In this document: positions 45,735 through 58,747 of the stretch, in pieces
How the letters are laid out: each line of letters begins with the position of its first letter
How positions within the stretch are numbered: the first letter of the stretch is position 1
Assembly (NCBI RefSeq): GCF_963082655.1
Contig: NC_081555.1
Location: 179,094,942 to 179,158,941 of the forward strand
DNA length: 64,000 nt
From: Stomoxys calcitrans
Lineage: Eukaryota; Arthropoda; Insecta; Diptera; Muscidae
Reading direction: 5' to 3'
The notes under the pieces: model-generated
The model's input: the letters and a program-made list of their open reading frames with translations, nothing else
Databases searched by the model: none
Told to the model about the DNA's origin: nothing
Position numbers and translations under genes: made by a program

Positions 45735-46885
45735 CAAAAGCGTGCCAAGTTCGGCCGGGCCGAATCTTATATACCCTCCACCATTGAACGCATTTGTCAA
45801 AATCTATGCGAAGCATCTCCTTTTAAGTAAACAAAGAATATTGAATAAGAACTGGGGCTATATCAAGTTATAGTCCGATTCGGATCATAAATGAATGCTG
45901 AACATTGTAGTAGTCATTGTATAATATTTCAGTTCATTCGGAAAAGAATTGTGCCTTGTATGTACTCAAGAAGCAAAATCGGAAGATAAGCTTATATGGG
46001 AGGTGTATCAAGCTATTGATCGATTGTTGAAGGTCATGAGAGAAGCCGTTGTACAAAATTTCTGCCAAATCGGATGACAATTGAGTCCTCTAGAGACCCA
46101 AAAAGTCAAGACCCTGGATCGGTTTATATGGCAGCTATATCCGTTTATGTACCGATTTGCGTCATACTAAGCACAGTTATTGGAAGTCATAGCAAAACAC
46201 CTCATGGAAAATTTCAGCCAAATTGGATGAGAATTGTGCGCTCTGTTAGAGCAAGAAGTCAAGACCCCAGATCGATTTATATGGCAGCTATACCAAATAA
46301 TGAGCCGATGTGAATCATACTTAATACAGTTGTTGGAAGTGATACCAAAACACCACGTGCAAAATTTCAGTCAAATAGGACGAGAATTGCGCCGTCTAGA
46401 GGCTGAAGAATTCAAGACCAAAGATTGAATTATACGGCAGCTATATCAGGTTACGGACCGATTAGAGCCATACATCGCACAGCTATTGGAAGTCATAACA
46501 AAACACCTCGTGCAAATTTTCAGCCAAATCAGATTAGAATTGCGCCCCCTAAAAGCTGAAGATGTCAAGACCCCAGATCGGTTTATATGGCAGCTATATC
46601 AAGATATGAACCGATTTGAACCGCACTTAGTACAGTTGTTGAAAGTGATACCAAAACTCTACGTGCAAAATTTCAGTCAATTGAAAGAGAATTGCGCCCT
46701 CTAAAGGCTCAAGAAGTCAAGACCCAAGATCGGTTTATATGGCAGCTATATCAAAACATGGACCGATTTGGCCAATTTAAAACTGACTGACACTTATAAA
46801 GAGTATTTGTGCAAAATTTCAAGCGGCTAGCTTTACGCAGACGCATATTTCCAGGTGTTACCAACAGAATGACGAAATTAGGAGA
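45735..46885 (-). mobile_element. DINE-1-like element type II with intact hairpin
   Basis: ACAAAAGCGTGCCAAG then the perfect hairpin TTCGGCCGGGCCGAA (45750-45764) and TATATACCCTCCACCATTG. Six units are phased near 46120, 46273, 46425, 46579 and 46731. The terminal block is broken: GCGGCTAGCTTTACGCAG jumps to CCAGGTGTTACCAACAG and AATGACGAAATTAG, where a second element begins. Confidence 0.85.
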
Positions 46886-48058
46886 TCGGTCTATAAGGCA
46901 GCTATATTTAGATGTAGTCCGACCTCAACCATATTTAGTTCGGACATCGGGAAGCTTAAAACAACTCACTGTTTCAAATTTCAGCGAAATCGGGAAATAC
47001 ATAAAGCTTTTATGGGCTCCAGGCCCTTTTTCGGCAGATCGGTGTATATGACAGCCATATCCAAATAAATTCCGATCTGAACCCTATTTGGGTCCCATGT
47101 TGGGAGGTATAAAACTAATCACTGTTTTAAATTTCAGCGAAATCGGTTGACAAATAATACTTTTATGGATTTCCGACCTTTTATTTGGAGATAGGTCTAT
47201 ATGGGAGCTATATCTAAATATAGTCCGATCTAAACCATATTTAGGTCCTATGTCGGGAGCCCTAAAAATACTCACCGTTTTAAATTTAAGCGAAATCGGT
47301 TAAAAAATAAAGCTTCTATGAGCTTCAGATCCTTAATCGGGAGATCGGTGTATATGACAGTTATATCTATATATAGTCCGATCAGAACCATATTCAGGTC
47401 ACATATCGGGAGGTTTAAGTTAAGCCACTGTTTCAATATCTAAATATAGTCCGATCTAAACCACATTTGGGTCCTATATCGGGAGGCCTAAAACTAGTCA
47501 CCGTTTCAAATTTCAGCGAAACTGGTAATAAATAAAGCTTTCATGGGCTTCAGACCCTGTATCGGAAGATCGGTGTATATGGCAGCTATACCTAAATATA
47601 GTCCGATCTTCACTATATTTGGGTCAGATGTTGGTAGTCCTAATATGGCCCGACTCGGTTTACTCACTGTTCCATATTTCTGCGAAATCGGTTAAAAAAT
47701 AAAGCTTTTATGGACTTCAGGCCCGCTATCGGTTAGACCCTTTATCGGAAAATCGGTCTATATAGCAGCTATATCCAAATATGGTCCGATTTGGCCCGTT
47801 CAAGAACTTAACCAGCGTGTACAAAAATACGTATCTGTTCCAAATTCCAGCTCAATATCTCAATTTTGGAAGCCTGTTGAGTGATTGCAACAGACGGTGG
47901 GACACACGGACACGGACATCGTTAAATCGTCTTAAAATTTTTCGACGATCCGAAATATATATACTTTGTAGGGTCGGAAATTGATATTTCAATGTGTTGC
48001 AAATGGAATGACTAGATGAATATACTCCCTATCCTACGGTGGTGGGTATAAAAACACG
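46886..48058 (-). mobile_element. DINE-1-like element type I', hairpin end lost
   Basis: Follows the type II element in the same orientation without a gap. About six units carry CTTCAGACCCTTTATCGG and AAATATAGTCCGATC. It ends with a degraded CAGACGGTGGGACACACGG tract, GAAATATATATACTTTG and CTACGGTGGTGGGTATAAAA. Confidence 0.85.
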
Positions 48059-48129
48059 TACTTTCTTTGTAAACAAAGTCCAACATTTCAGGGGGTTGCT
48101 TAGCCCACTACCCAGAGGGTTTTCTTCGC

Positions 48130-48315
48130 CTTTGATGAATTGAGGAAGAATTCGAATCCGGGAATAGGTTTATATGTGCACTATATCAGTTTATGGACCA
48201 ATTCTGATCTTTCTTGCCACAGATATTGTAGAAGACTTTGTGTCAAATTTCACCCAAATCGGATTAAAATTGAAGGCCTTTGGGTCAAAGGATCGCTTTA
48301 AATGGGGGCTATTGA
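48130..48315 (-). mobile_element. DINE-1-like type III unit fragment
   Basis: GAATCCGGGAATAGGTTTATATG and CCAAATCGGATTAAAATTG match the type III units at 17150-17940. There are no ends. Confidence 0.6.
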
Positions 48316-50535
48316 AAGTTCATATTTCTACACCCATAAAGGACTTAGTAAAGGCGATGCAGGTATAAAACATTCCATTGATCATGGGTAAGAGTGGGCC
48401 TTCCCCACACCACCCTAATATTCATCGATACACATACAAATAAAATGACAATATGAACCATTTTTTATGTCACACAACTGACTTCAACTCAACTGACTTA
48501 TTGTCTGAACGTTCGTCGCCAACCATAAATAACGATACCAAATTGAAATTGCACACAAATCTACCAACAAAACTTAGGCAAGCAAGCAAACAGAAAGACG
48601 GACGAATAGTATGACAAAGAGACAAAATATTCGTACTTGAATGTTGTTCATTGCAAATAGACATGGCACTCACAACATATCATTGCCGTTGCCACAGGTT
48701 TAGTTGCAATTGCAACTATAGCAAGTTGCAACACACTCTAGCAAACCTTAATACAAAAGATAACAAAGTCATTCAAATTGTATGCCAGCAGGACTCCTTA
48801 AGATTGGTGAGGTGGTGCGAGCAGGCCAACCCGTTGGGGGATATTAAGGTGAGACCGACTTGTCTTGCTGTTAACCAAGAAGCGAACACTGTGCGAAAAA
48901 CGTGTTGACAACTGATAAACATCGCTGAGAGTGGCAACATTCAGGTAATCCTTCACCATTCTTGAATTGTTCGTTCGAGTAAATATTCAATTATTGGGCT
49001 TTTATTTGGCTATTCCACTCCATGCTAATCCATTTTATGGTCAACTGCAACGGTTTTTACATGGCTGACAAAAAACCTGGCACAAAACACAAGGTGAATG
49101 ATGTTTATTTTAAATGAAAGGCAACTCAAAACTTGAGGGCTTGTAAATATTCCAATTTGTTTTGGTTGTCTCGTCTTCTGACATATTGTGGGTATGAATT
49201 CAAATGGTCGAAGATTGTAACACCAACTGGTTGATGAAGGGAGTTTGTTTGAAGGGTGGTTCATATATTTCACTACACTGTGTAGCAATATTGAGGTCAT
49301 TATCTGGGGGTTGGACATTTCGAATATGTGGCAAGTTTGTTTTTCGCTAATCTTCTTTAACAATAATTTTTGCAGTGTTACTCATTTACAATCGTTGAAT
49401 AAAAACTTCCTGTTAGCTGCTCAAGAAATATTGAATCACATTTTGTTTCTCTTTTGCACATTGTGCAGCAGTCTCCGGTTCCGGTTGTTTATGTGAGATC
49501 GCCTGCCATAGAATGTGTTGGCGGTTTATGGTGGAAATCGTTGGGGTGTGCCAGTTAATGCCAGGCTAGCCGACACCGACATCATGCAGAGCAAAACCGT
49601 TCGCTTGTATACAGCGGATATGAGAATGGGGTTAGGTATTTCCAATTTCTCATCAAAAATGTTTTTGTTCTCTTTATGCTAAGACTGCCATTGACTCCAC
49701 TGTGTTGTTGCTATGGCTGCTGGCTGTTTGCTGTGCACCGTTCTTTTGTTCATTTGCTCTCTCAAGAATGTGCAATTTTCTATGCAATAACTTAAGAAAA
49801 CGGAAGTGAATATTCTGTGTTTAGTTTCCTGAGAAGTTCAAATTGAAGGAAGCAACCAACAACAAAAATTATAGAAAAGATGTGATGGCTAGAAGAAAGC
49901 ATCGGAAACCTTTTATAAACACCACTTCCTCTTAAAGATCCTTAAAAAAACGCGAATTGAGAATACCTTTAACAATGGCATTGGTTCTCATAGCCCTACC
50001 CCCCTCTCCAGTAAGTAGAGCAGCAACCGCAGCAGCTATATAAACACTACCTAATGCCCCAAGCACATCCTATTAAGATAGTTTCAGTGGAAAATAATAA
50101 TGATATTTCTATTCACTTCTCCTGCTCCCGCTGTCATTGTAGCCACATAAGTTTGTCATTGGGAGCGCGAGTGCGTGTGTTCGCGGGCGCGAATTTAAGA
50201 GCTTTCCGTTTGGTTCGGTTTCAAATTCCCCCATCATCATGATGATCATCACAGTTTGCCATAACAACATAGTTGGGGCGGCCTCAGCTTCCAACCCCAA
50301 ACATTCAATTGTAGAAAAATAACGCGCGAACTAGGAAGGATGCGAGCACAACATTGTATCAACCAACATCGACAGCATTGACACCAAAAATAGAACTGCT
50401 TGCAAAATGTAGAACTAAAGTTTATTTTAATACCGACAACAAATACAGTGCTAACTCGAATGATGCAGTCTAGCTCAATTGATGATAGTGATATGTAAAG
50501 TCGGCCACAGTCTTAAAAAGTCTTCTTACACATAA
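48316..50535. other. Single-copy-looking stretch
   Basis: About 2.2 kb and the longest stretch without repeats I recognise. ORFs of 60-112 codons (49025-49363 is longest) show no domain. GCGCGAGTGCGTGTGTTCGC near 50164 is a small GC-rich island. Confidence 0.45.
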
Positions 50536-51574
50536 CAAGTAAAAGCGTGCTAAGTTCGGTCGGGCCGAATCTTATATACCCTCCACCATGGATCGCATCT
50601 GTCGAGTTCTTTTCCCGGAATCTCTACTTAGTCAAAAAAAAAAGATACAAGAAATGATTTGCTCTGCTATTAGAGCGATATCAGGCCCAGAATTAAATTA
50701 TATGTTGGAGACCTGTGTAGAATGTTAGCCAATTCGAATAAGAATTGCTCCCTTTGGGGACTTAAGAAGGAAAATATAGAGATCGATTTATATGGGAATT
50801 GAATTAGGCTATAGACCAATTCAGACCACGATAATAAACACGTTTGTTGATGGTCATGATAAGATCCGCCTTACAAAATTTCAGGCAAATCCGATAATAA
50901 TTGCGACCTCTTGAGGCTCAAGAAGTCAAGATCCCAGATCGGTTTATATGGCGGCTATATCAGGTTATGAACCGATTTGGACCTTGCTGGGCACAGTTGT
51001 TGAAAGTTATGATAAAATACGTCATGTAAAATTCCAGCCAATCGGATAGGAATTGAGCCCTCTAGAAGCTCAAAAAGTCAAGTCCCCATATCGGTTCATA
51101 TGACAGCTATATCAGGTTATGAACCGATTTGAACCATACTTGGCACAGTTATTGGATATCATAACAAAATACTTAGTGCAAAATTTCATTCAAATCCGAT
51201 AAGAATTGCGCCCTCTAGTGGCTCAAGAAGTCAAGATTCAAGATCGGTCTATGTTGGTTATTGTCCGATTTGAACCATACTTGGCACAGTTGTAGGATAT
51301 CACAATAAAACACGTGGAGCAAAATTTCATTCCAATCGGATAAGTATTGCGCCCTCTAGAGGCTCAAGAAATCAAGACCCAGAATCGTTTTATATTGCAG
51401 CTATATCAAAACATGAACCGATTTTTCCCATTTTCAATTTTAACCGACCTGCACTAATTAGAAGTTTTTGTGCAAAATATCAAGCGTCTCGCTTTACTCC
51501 TTCGAAAGTTAGCGTGCTTTCGACAGACAGACGGACGGACGGGCGGATATGGCTAGATCGACATAAAATGTCAC
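50536..51574 (-). mobile_element. DINE-1-like element type II, hairpin end nearly intact
   Basis: CAAGTAAAAGCGTGCTAAG then hairpin TTCGGTCGGGCCGAA with one mismatch, and TATATACCCTCCACCATGG. Five units follow, then GACAGACAGACGGACGGACG and ATGGCTAGATCGACATAAAA. It stops before the ATATATA block. Confidence 0.85.
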
Positions 51575-52371
51575 AACGCGCCGTCAAATGGCGTATCGCA
51601 CTGTTCCCGATTGTAAATTCTTTCATTGTTGTCAGTGACCTCACATCAAAACTTGAAACTCCTTCATCTTTCTTCAATACTGTATTCAAGTACATATTCC
51701 ACCTTGGTGCTAAACCAGCAGTAGGTATCTCCTATTCCATGTTAAGTTGGGGGTAAGAATGATAACAGGTTCGCTCGCAGTGGACAAGCCCTACTTAACA
51801 TATTTCTCCACATCTCAGTAGACCCGCAATCTCGTCCTTGACTTCATTGTGAAGCCTTAAGCCTCATTGATACCATGACCTATCTTCTATTACGAAGAAA
51901 AGCGAATCCTGAAAAACCTATCCTGAATCGCTTCCAATGCCATGGATTTCCTTAGTGTACCCTTCGCATCTATGGTATTTAGATTTGGAACGTGCTGCAT
52001 GAGCATGCTGAGCTCCCTTACCCAAAACGCAACCATGGCGGCACTGATCCGAATGAAGGCTTAAAAGTGCTGTTTTCAGTATCGCCGGAAAACCCGAAAC
52101 CCGGGCTGCAGAGACTAACGCAAGGCTGACATACAGATTAAGTGTGAGGCAGCAACCGAGGCTATGAGACTTGAGGAGATGGAGGATTGGATAGACGATA
52201 GGAGCAGGTCACACCAATGCGGTATAATCGAGGGTACGATACGCAACCTGGATGGAACAGAATAGGTTTCGTATCGAATACTTGAGACAATATTTAAGGT
52301 CCAGTGAGAGATGGAATGCTGCCAGAGGCCGTTCACCACTCAATGTCCGTGCCGAATTAGGGTGCTCAAGT
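51575..52371. other. Unclassified stretch, possible old LINE sequence
   Basis: The frame near 52132-52260 reads KCEAATEAMRLEEMEDWIDD then RSRSHQCGIIEGTIRNLDG before a stop. This is uninterrupted, charged and coding-like, but I cannot name it. The rest shows no repeat family. Confidence 0.35.
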
Positions 52372-52478
52372 TATCCGATTTTCACCGGATTGTGACGAAA
52401 TGGGGTTTACATATGTACCCGAGGTGGTGGGTATCCAAAGTTCGGCCCGGCCGAACTTAATACCTTTTTACTTATTAT
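52372..52478 (+). mobile_element. DINE-1-like 3'-end fragment
   Basis: CGATTTTCACCGGATTGTG, CCCGAGGTGGTGGGTATCC, then the perfect hairpin TTCGGCCCGGCCGAA (52441-52455) and ACCTTTTTACTTATTATG. Only the terminal 105 bp are present. Confidence 0.8.
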
Positions 52479-52940
52479 GGTTATATTGTGGATTGGTGTG
52501 GCATGATCTATCGCTTTCTGTATTAACATGATTAACAAATGATTGATGGCAGTTTGAATTTTCGGTAAAAGTTGGAATTTGTTAATCAATTTATAATGCC
52601 CAAGCCTTCTTCTTCCTTCGTGACATTTTTTTTTTATTTATTCCAAGCAATGAAGCACAAACTTGTTGACAGCTTAATTATGGCCTATTTCTGGAGGGGG
52701 GAAACATGTTTCACCCCCCCACCAAATCCATAACCAATCGCATTTTTCCAGCATTAACTGTTGCAAGAATTGCTAATGCTGCACTGTGCGTGCTTAAATC
52801 GATTTTGGCTGGTATTCGCGTTTTTATTTTATTGTTATTATTGCTATTAGGTATGGGTTCAAGTATTTGATTGTAGGGCTAGTAGAACTCCATTTGACTT
52901 GTCTTGCCTTGTTCGCTGCCACTTCCAATAATAGGGAGTT
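52479..52940. other. Unclassified stretch
   Basis: T-rich tracts and a CACCCCCCCACC run near 52712. Nothing is recognised. Confidence 0.4.
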
Positions 52941-53885
52941 CTATTTTTATAACCACCACAATAGTTAGGAGGTATACTCATTCAGTCATTGTGTTTGCAA
53001 CACATCGAAAATTTTCAACACTACGAAGTATGTATGCCTCGGATCCTTGTGAAGTTCTAAGACGATTTAACGATGACCGTGTGTCTATCCGCCTGTTGTG
53101 ATCGCGCTGCAGCCTCAAAAATTGAGATATTATGCTGAAATTTACCGATATAGGTTCCTAAGACAATAAAAGGCTAATTTTTTTCAAATATGGTCCATAC
53201 CGTGCCATATTTACATGTAGCTACCATATGAACTGATCTGCGGATTCAGGCTCTTAAGTCCATAAAAGGCGCATTAATTACCCGATCTGGAACAGTGAGT
53301 TCCACCAGGACACCTAATATCCTATGGTTCAGATCGGACCAAGTTTGGATATAGCTGTCATATAGACCAACCTGCGGTAACGGGGACTTCAGCCTATCAA
53401 AAATTTTATTTGTAACCAGATTTCTCTAAAATTTGAAATGGTGAGTTCATCAAGTCCACTCGATATTGGAACCAAGTATGGTGTGCATTTGGCTATAGCT
53501 ATCATATAGACCTTTCTGCCAACTTGGGCGCATGTATTATCCGATTTTGCCTTAATTTTAACGGTGAGTTAGATTGATCCACCCGGTATCCAAACCGATT
53601 ATGATCTATGTCAGACCTTTTTTGAATATACATAGCTGCCATATAGTCCGACCTGCCGATTTGGGGTCTTAAGCCCATAAAATTCTCATTTATTAAGCGA
53701 TTTCTTTAAAATTGAAAACTGTGACTTGCATAAGTTACGGTACTTGAGCCATATATGATCATGGTTGACTTATATTTTGAGTTCTAATAAAAGAGAGTTC
53801 TAATAAAAAAGGAAAATAGAAACCCCTGGTGGTGGGTATCCAAAGTTCGTAATGGCCGAGCTTAATGCGTTTTACCTTTTTTTCT
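52941..53885 (+). mobile_element. DINE-1-like element type I, old, both ends present
   Basis: TTTATAACCACCACAATAG starts it, with TGTGTTTGCAACACATCG and a decayed microsatellite (CCGTGTGTCTATCCGCC). Units with ATAGCTGCCATATAGTCC and GTCTTAAGCCCATAAAA follow. The end GGTGGTGGGTATCCAAAG has a disrupted hairpin, GTTCGTAATGGCCGAGC. All landmarks are present but degraded. Confidence 0.75.
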
Positions 53886-54681
53886 TTGCCTTGCATACTT
53901 GTCGTTTTCAGAGCGGCATTTACTTGTTGTTGGTTGACTGGCTGGCTGGCTGACTTCCTAGCTTCATCTAGTGAATAGTGGCAGCAGGAAGAAAGAATCT
54001 GCTATCAGTCGCAATGCCAGCAGTACCCTTAGTTTAGCAGCTGCCAGAATATCATCGTCAGCATCAGCATCGACATCAGCTTTTGCATCAGCATCAGCAT
54101 CATCATCATTATTCCATTGCTTTCTTTGTACTCCCTCTGCGTGCCTCGGTGACCTTCTCTCCATCACTCGCTGTGGCACATCCAATATGCCAGCGGTGCT
54201 AGGAGCTTGTGCTCTTGCCACATTCAACCAAATCCTTCTTGGTTGGCATTGTGCGTCGCGCGAACGCAAATGGTGGGTTCAGTTGCCAATGTCACATTTA
54301 TCGTCGACGCCATAACTATCGATGTCAACTGGGGAGATAAGCGTAATTGTTTCCTCCTCTTGCGCTTTTGTCCTCCTTTCTCCCACATCCTGTCACTTCT
54401 ACGCTCGCTGGCGCCCTTTGCACTCCGCCGCAGCATTCACTCAATCATTCTATGACGATACTACGCGACTTTGTCGATGAATCGAAATGGCTACAGGGCC
54501 AGAAAAACGGGGGAGTGCATGAATGGCGCAAATGAATGAATGAATGAGTGAGTCAGGAGCAAAATGCAGGGCTCTATGAGACACTCCATGGCTAACGGAT
54601 AGATATTTTATATTTTTCGCTGCAAACTAAATCATTATCATTTAAAGCGAATTTTCTGCCATAAAAATTATTTATATATTT
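53886..54681. other. Single-copy-looking stretch with GCATCA repeats
   Basis: CAGCATCAGCATC repeats near 54058-54108 and ATGAATGAATGAATGAG near 54535. Opposed ORFs of about 100-114 codons cross the repeat and are low-complexity (Ser-Ala on one strand, Asp-Ala on the other). Confidence 0.5.
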
Positions 54682-56021
54682 TTATACCCAACACCGAAGG
54701 ATAGGTGTATATTCGATTTGTCATTCCGTTTGTAACACATCGAAATATCCACTTCCGACCCAATAAAGTATATATATTCTTGATAAGCGTAAAAATCTAA
54801 GACGATTTAGATATGTCCGTCCATCTGTCTGCTGAAATCACGCTACAGTCTTAAAAAACCAAGTTATTGAGCTGAAACTTTGCAGAGATTATTTTTTTGT
54901 CCATAAGCAGGTTAAGTTCGAAGATGGGGTATATCGGACGATATCTTTTTTTATAGGCCGATCCGACGATTTAGGGTCTTAGGCCCATAAAAGCCACATT
55001 TATTATCTGATTTTGCTAAAATTTAGGACAGTGAGTTGTGTTGGACCCTTCGATATCCATCGTCAATTTGACCCAGATCGGTTCGGATTTGGATATAGCT
55101 GCTATATAGACCGATCCTCCGATTTAGGATCTTAGGCCCATAAAAGCCACATTTATTACCCGATGTCGCTGAAATTTGGGACAGTGAGTTGCGTTTGTTC
55201 CTTCAATATCCTCCGCCAATTTGGCCCAGATCGGTCCGGATTCGGATATAGCCCCCATATAGACCGATCCTCTGATTTATGTTCTTAGGCCCAAAAAAGC
55301 CACATTTATCATCCGATTTTGCTGATATTTGAGACAGTGAATTGTCTTAGGACCTTCGACATCTTTTTGCAATTTGGCCCTGATCGGTTCTGATTTGGAT
55401 ATAGCTGCCATATAGACCGATCTCTCGGATTTAGGTTTTGAGCCATAAAAGGCCAATGTCGCTGAAATTCCAGACAGTGAGTTTAGTTAGTCTCTTCGAG
55501 GTCCTTTTTCAATTTGGCCCCGATCGGTTCAGATTTAAACATAGCTGCCATATAGACCCATCTCTCGATTTAATGTTTTGGGCCCTTAAAAGGCGCATTT
55601 ATTGTCCTATTTCGCCGAAATTTGGGATAGTGCTTTGTGTTAGACTCTTCGACCTTTTTCTGCAACGTGACCCAAATCGATCCAGATTTCGATATAGCTA
55701 CCAGGTAGATCGATATCTCGAATTAAAATCTTGGCCCATTAAAAGTCGCATTTATAGTCCGATTTCACTGAATTTGACACAGTGACTTATGTTAGGCTTG
55801 TCGACATCCGTGTCGTATATGGTTCAGATCGGTATATTTTTAGATATAGCTACTGAACTTATTAATATTTGGTTCAAATCGGAACACATTTCGAATAACT
55901 GCTATGGGACATAAGTTATGCAAGCTTCACCGGATTTTTATGAAAGGTGGTTTACATATATACCCGAGGTGGTGGGTATCCAAAGTTAGGCCCGGCCGAA
56001 CTTAACGCCTTTTTACTTGTT
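54682..56021 (+). mobile_element. Best complete DINE-1-like element, type I
   Basis: Both ends are present. It starts TTATACCCAACACCGAAGG, with TTTGTAACACATCGAAATA and AAAGTATATATATTCTTG and a short CCGTCCATCTGTCTG tract. About seven units follow (TTGGATATAGCTGCCATATAG, CTTAGGCCCATAAAAG, GACAGTGAGTT). The end is GGTGGTGGGTATCC, a hairpin with one arm changed (TTAGGCCCGGCCGAA), then TAACGCCTTTTTACTTGTT. It has no coding capacity, as expected of a non-autonomous element. Confidence 0.9.
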
Positions 56022-56033
56022 ATTCATTCATTT

Positions 56034-56425
56034 TAATTTTTATGCAATATCAATTTCCGACCCTACCATTTAAATATGTGATCGAATGAAGTCCGTGTGT
56101 CTGTTGTAATAACGATAAAACCTTCAAAAATTCAGATGTTGAGCTGGTATATGTCAAAAATCCATAGTTTTACCATACTCAGATTAAATGATAAGTCAAA
56201 TCGGTCTTTATATAGATATAGCTGCCACATAGTCTTTTATGACGATTTGGGGGTCTTAAGCCCATAACAGCCGCAATAATTGTCCAATTTCGATTTAGAA
56301 CAGTGAGTTGGACAAGGCCCCTGATATTCGAGCCAAACATGGTTAGTTTTAGACCATATTTAGATATAGCTGCCATAAAGGCCGATCTACCGGTTTAGGA
56401 TCTTAAGTCCCTAAAATTAATATTT
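56034..56425 (+). mobile_element. DINE-1-like fragment, tandem to the previous element
   Basis: Begins about 12 bp after the 3' end of the element at 54682-56021, in the same orientation. It has TTTCCGACCCTACCATTTAA, GTCCGTGTGTCTG and two diverged type I units, then decays. Confidence 0.7.
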
Positions 56426-58317
56426 TTGTGGCATCAATTGTTTCACTTTTGGACTATAGATGTCCAATAATGGCACAAGTCGTCTGGTACAGCAACAAAA
56501 AAATGTCGTACGCAGACCTCTTTAAAGTACCATATCCTCCACAAAACATCTTGCAGTGAATCAGAATGTTCTGTCATATTGCCTCCTCTCCAGTTGCGTC
56601 AAAGTGGAATTGCCCAATTGTAATGGTATGCATACATTTACTATAGTTTGAACAGTTTTAATCATTAAATAAATTGAAAATTTTTTCATTTTTATTGTGT
56701 TTGAATTCGCCATATTCATTGCGTCTTTATGTGTACGTTCGCCGCACCACCACTATGCTGGATGGGGATGCCATTTACCAGGATGAGTCAATGGAGTATG
56801 GAGCGATGTCAAACGATGGTGACGACGACAATAATTTGGATGATGATGATGATGATGATAGCAAAAAGTACATATTTTTAATGAAATATTAGAATTATTC
56901 CAATAAATGTTACCATTTGGCATAATAGCCACATCAAAGTCATTCAGAATTCCAATTCAACTTTACCCAAATAAATATTTCGAAATGAACGATAGAAAGC
57001 ACACTTACAAAGTAACAAATGCATGCAACTTGCAGACTCATTGAATAGAGTCGAAAAATGCTGTATGAAAAATGGGGGATATTGTGAGTGAGCGACTAAA
57101 GAGAACTTAGATTAATGACAAAATGCATCATTTCAAGAAAAGCGAAAGCAATGAGGGTAAACATTTTTCCAGTTAACTATTTCAAATAGTTTGGAGGGAG
57201 CAAATACATTTTTTCAATATCCTATATAATTAACATATTTCGGTTAGAAGCTAAAGGGCTTTTATCGGAAGGAAGGAACAAACATTTCTTATAGCAAACA
57301 GCACACAGTGGTTTGAAATCGAAAAATCTAAGAAATAATGCTATGCCTAACCTTTAAAGGAATTCTCTTATAATAATATTTTATTATGTATGTTAAAGGG
57401 TCCATGGATGTTGACACATTGGCGATGAAAGTTGGTCAACTCGGCAATACGAGTAGCCAAAGCCTGATTAATAGACAAACCCAATTTAAAAGGCCGATTT
57501 TCAGGCTTTTTTTAAAATAAAAGATAAAAGATAAAAATTTGCCTAATATTACATTTCTGATAAGCACTTTGTGAATGTCCCTCAGCCCTCAAAAATTGAC
57601 CCGTACAGTGGTATTTCGTTCTTATGCCTATTCTTGAACAACATTTCTTAGAATTTGAGGTAGGATACGATTTTGTTAACCATCAAAATTGTCCCAATCT
57701 AAAGTACACGACCATTACGAGACTGACATATATATGGCCCACTAGTGTGGAGGTGTGCTACCATATGTCAGGACTTTCGAGAAGGTTAATAGTGTAGCCA
57801 ATGTCGGAGTTACGGCGCATTGTGATCCACACCGCCTATTGTGACTATTAAATTCTCTAATCGGGAATGGGTCGCCAAGTTTGAGCTCGGCATGATGATG
57901 GAGGACGGCTAAAGCAACAGCTCATATCCGGATAGAGACTAACGGTCTCATTAATCACATTGCAGCCGGTTGTAGGTACCGGATTGACCCGATGAAGTCC
58001 TTCATCGGCATTTATTGTGTACAACACACTGCTACAACAACTAACGGTTCCATGCATTCGACGTAGAATCTACAGATTCGTTTTCCCGAAACAGAGGATG
58101 ATGATACCACGGTCTTCCAAGGAGGAGCTGGGGACTGTATGGCGGGTTCATTCCAAAGCAGTTAAAATCTTCACGTGGTTGAGAATAGCAAGTGAGTGTA
58201 CGGTTTATCAGACAAAGTCCACTGCCATTATGATAGCAGGATGTAAAATTCTGGGTACGGATTATCCGCCCTCGAAATTAAACCATTTTAGGTAAGTTTT
58301 ACGCTTTCGCAACAGTG
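56426..58317. other. Single-copy-looking stretch
   Basis: About 1.9 kb. It includes a possible small acidic exon (entered separately) and two unrecognised ORFs, 57857-58057 (minus) and 58017-58295 (plus), which overlap and show no domain. Confidence 0.45.
56755..56868 (+). CDS. Possible short acidic coding exon, weak
   Basis: An ATG opens 38 codons beginning MLDGDAIYQDESMEYGAMSN and ending in an Asp run and SKK. A GT (56869) follows as a possible donor. The first half is not low-complexity and uses balanced codons, unlike the surrounding AT-rich DNA. Against it: the Asp run is just a GAT microsatellite, no convincing acceptor or upstream exon is seen, and I recognise no homologue. It could equally be chance. 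Confidence 0.2.
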
Positions 58318-58746
58318 ACTTGGCGAACATACTCATACTCATACTCAATACTCATATTCAATACTCGTACTCAATACTCATATTCAATACTCGTACTCAA
58401 TACTCATACTCAATACTCAATACTCATATTCAATACTCAATACTCAATACTCATACTCAATACTCATACTCAATACTCATACTCAATACTCATATTTAAT
58501 ACTCAATACTCATACTCAATACTCATACTCAATACTCATTCTCAATACTCATACTTAATACTCATACTGAATACTCATATTCATACTCAATACTCAATAT
58601 TCAATACTCATACTCAATACTCATACTCAATACTCAATACTCAATACTCAATACTCAATACTCATACTCATATTCATTCTCAATACTCATTCTTAATACT
58701 AATTCTTAATACTCATGCTGAATACTCATACTCAATACTCATATTA
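58318..58746. repeat. TACTCA-type minisatellite
   Basis: Arrays of ATACTCA and TACTCATACTCA with ATTC, GTAC and TTAA variants spread through about 430 bp. It abuts the hairpin end of a DINE at 58748. On the plus strand it keeps one frame open as repeated Asn-Thr-Tyr-Ser-Ile, which is not a real protein. Confidence 0.92.
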
Positions 58747-58747
58747 A

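Noticed and set aside
49025..49363. 112-codon minus-strand ORF
   Set aside because: No recognisable domain and no supporting gene context.
53964..54315. Opposed ORFs of 101 and 114 codons
   Set aside because: Driven by GCATCA triplet repeats giving Ser-Ala or Asp-Ala runs on the two strands; no domain.
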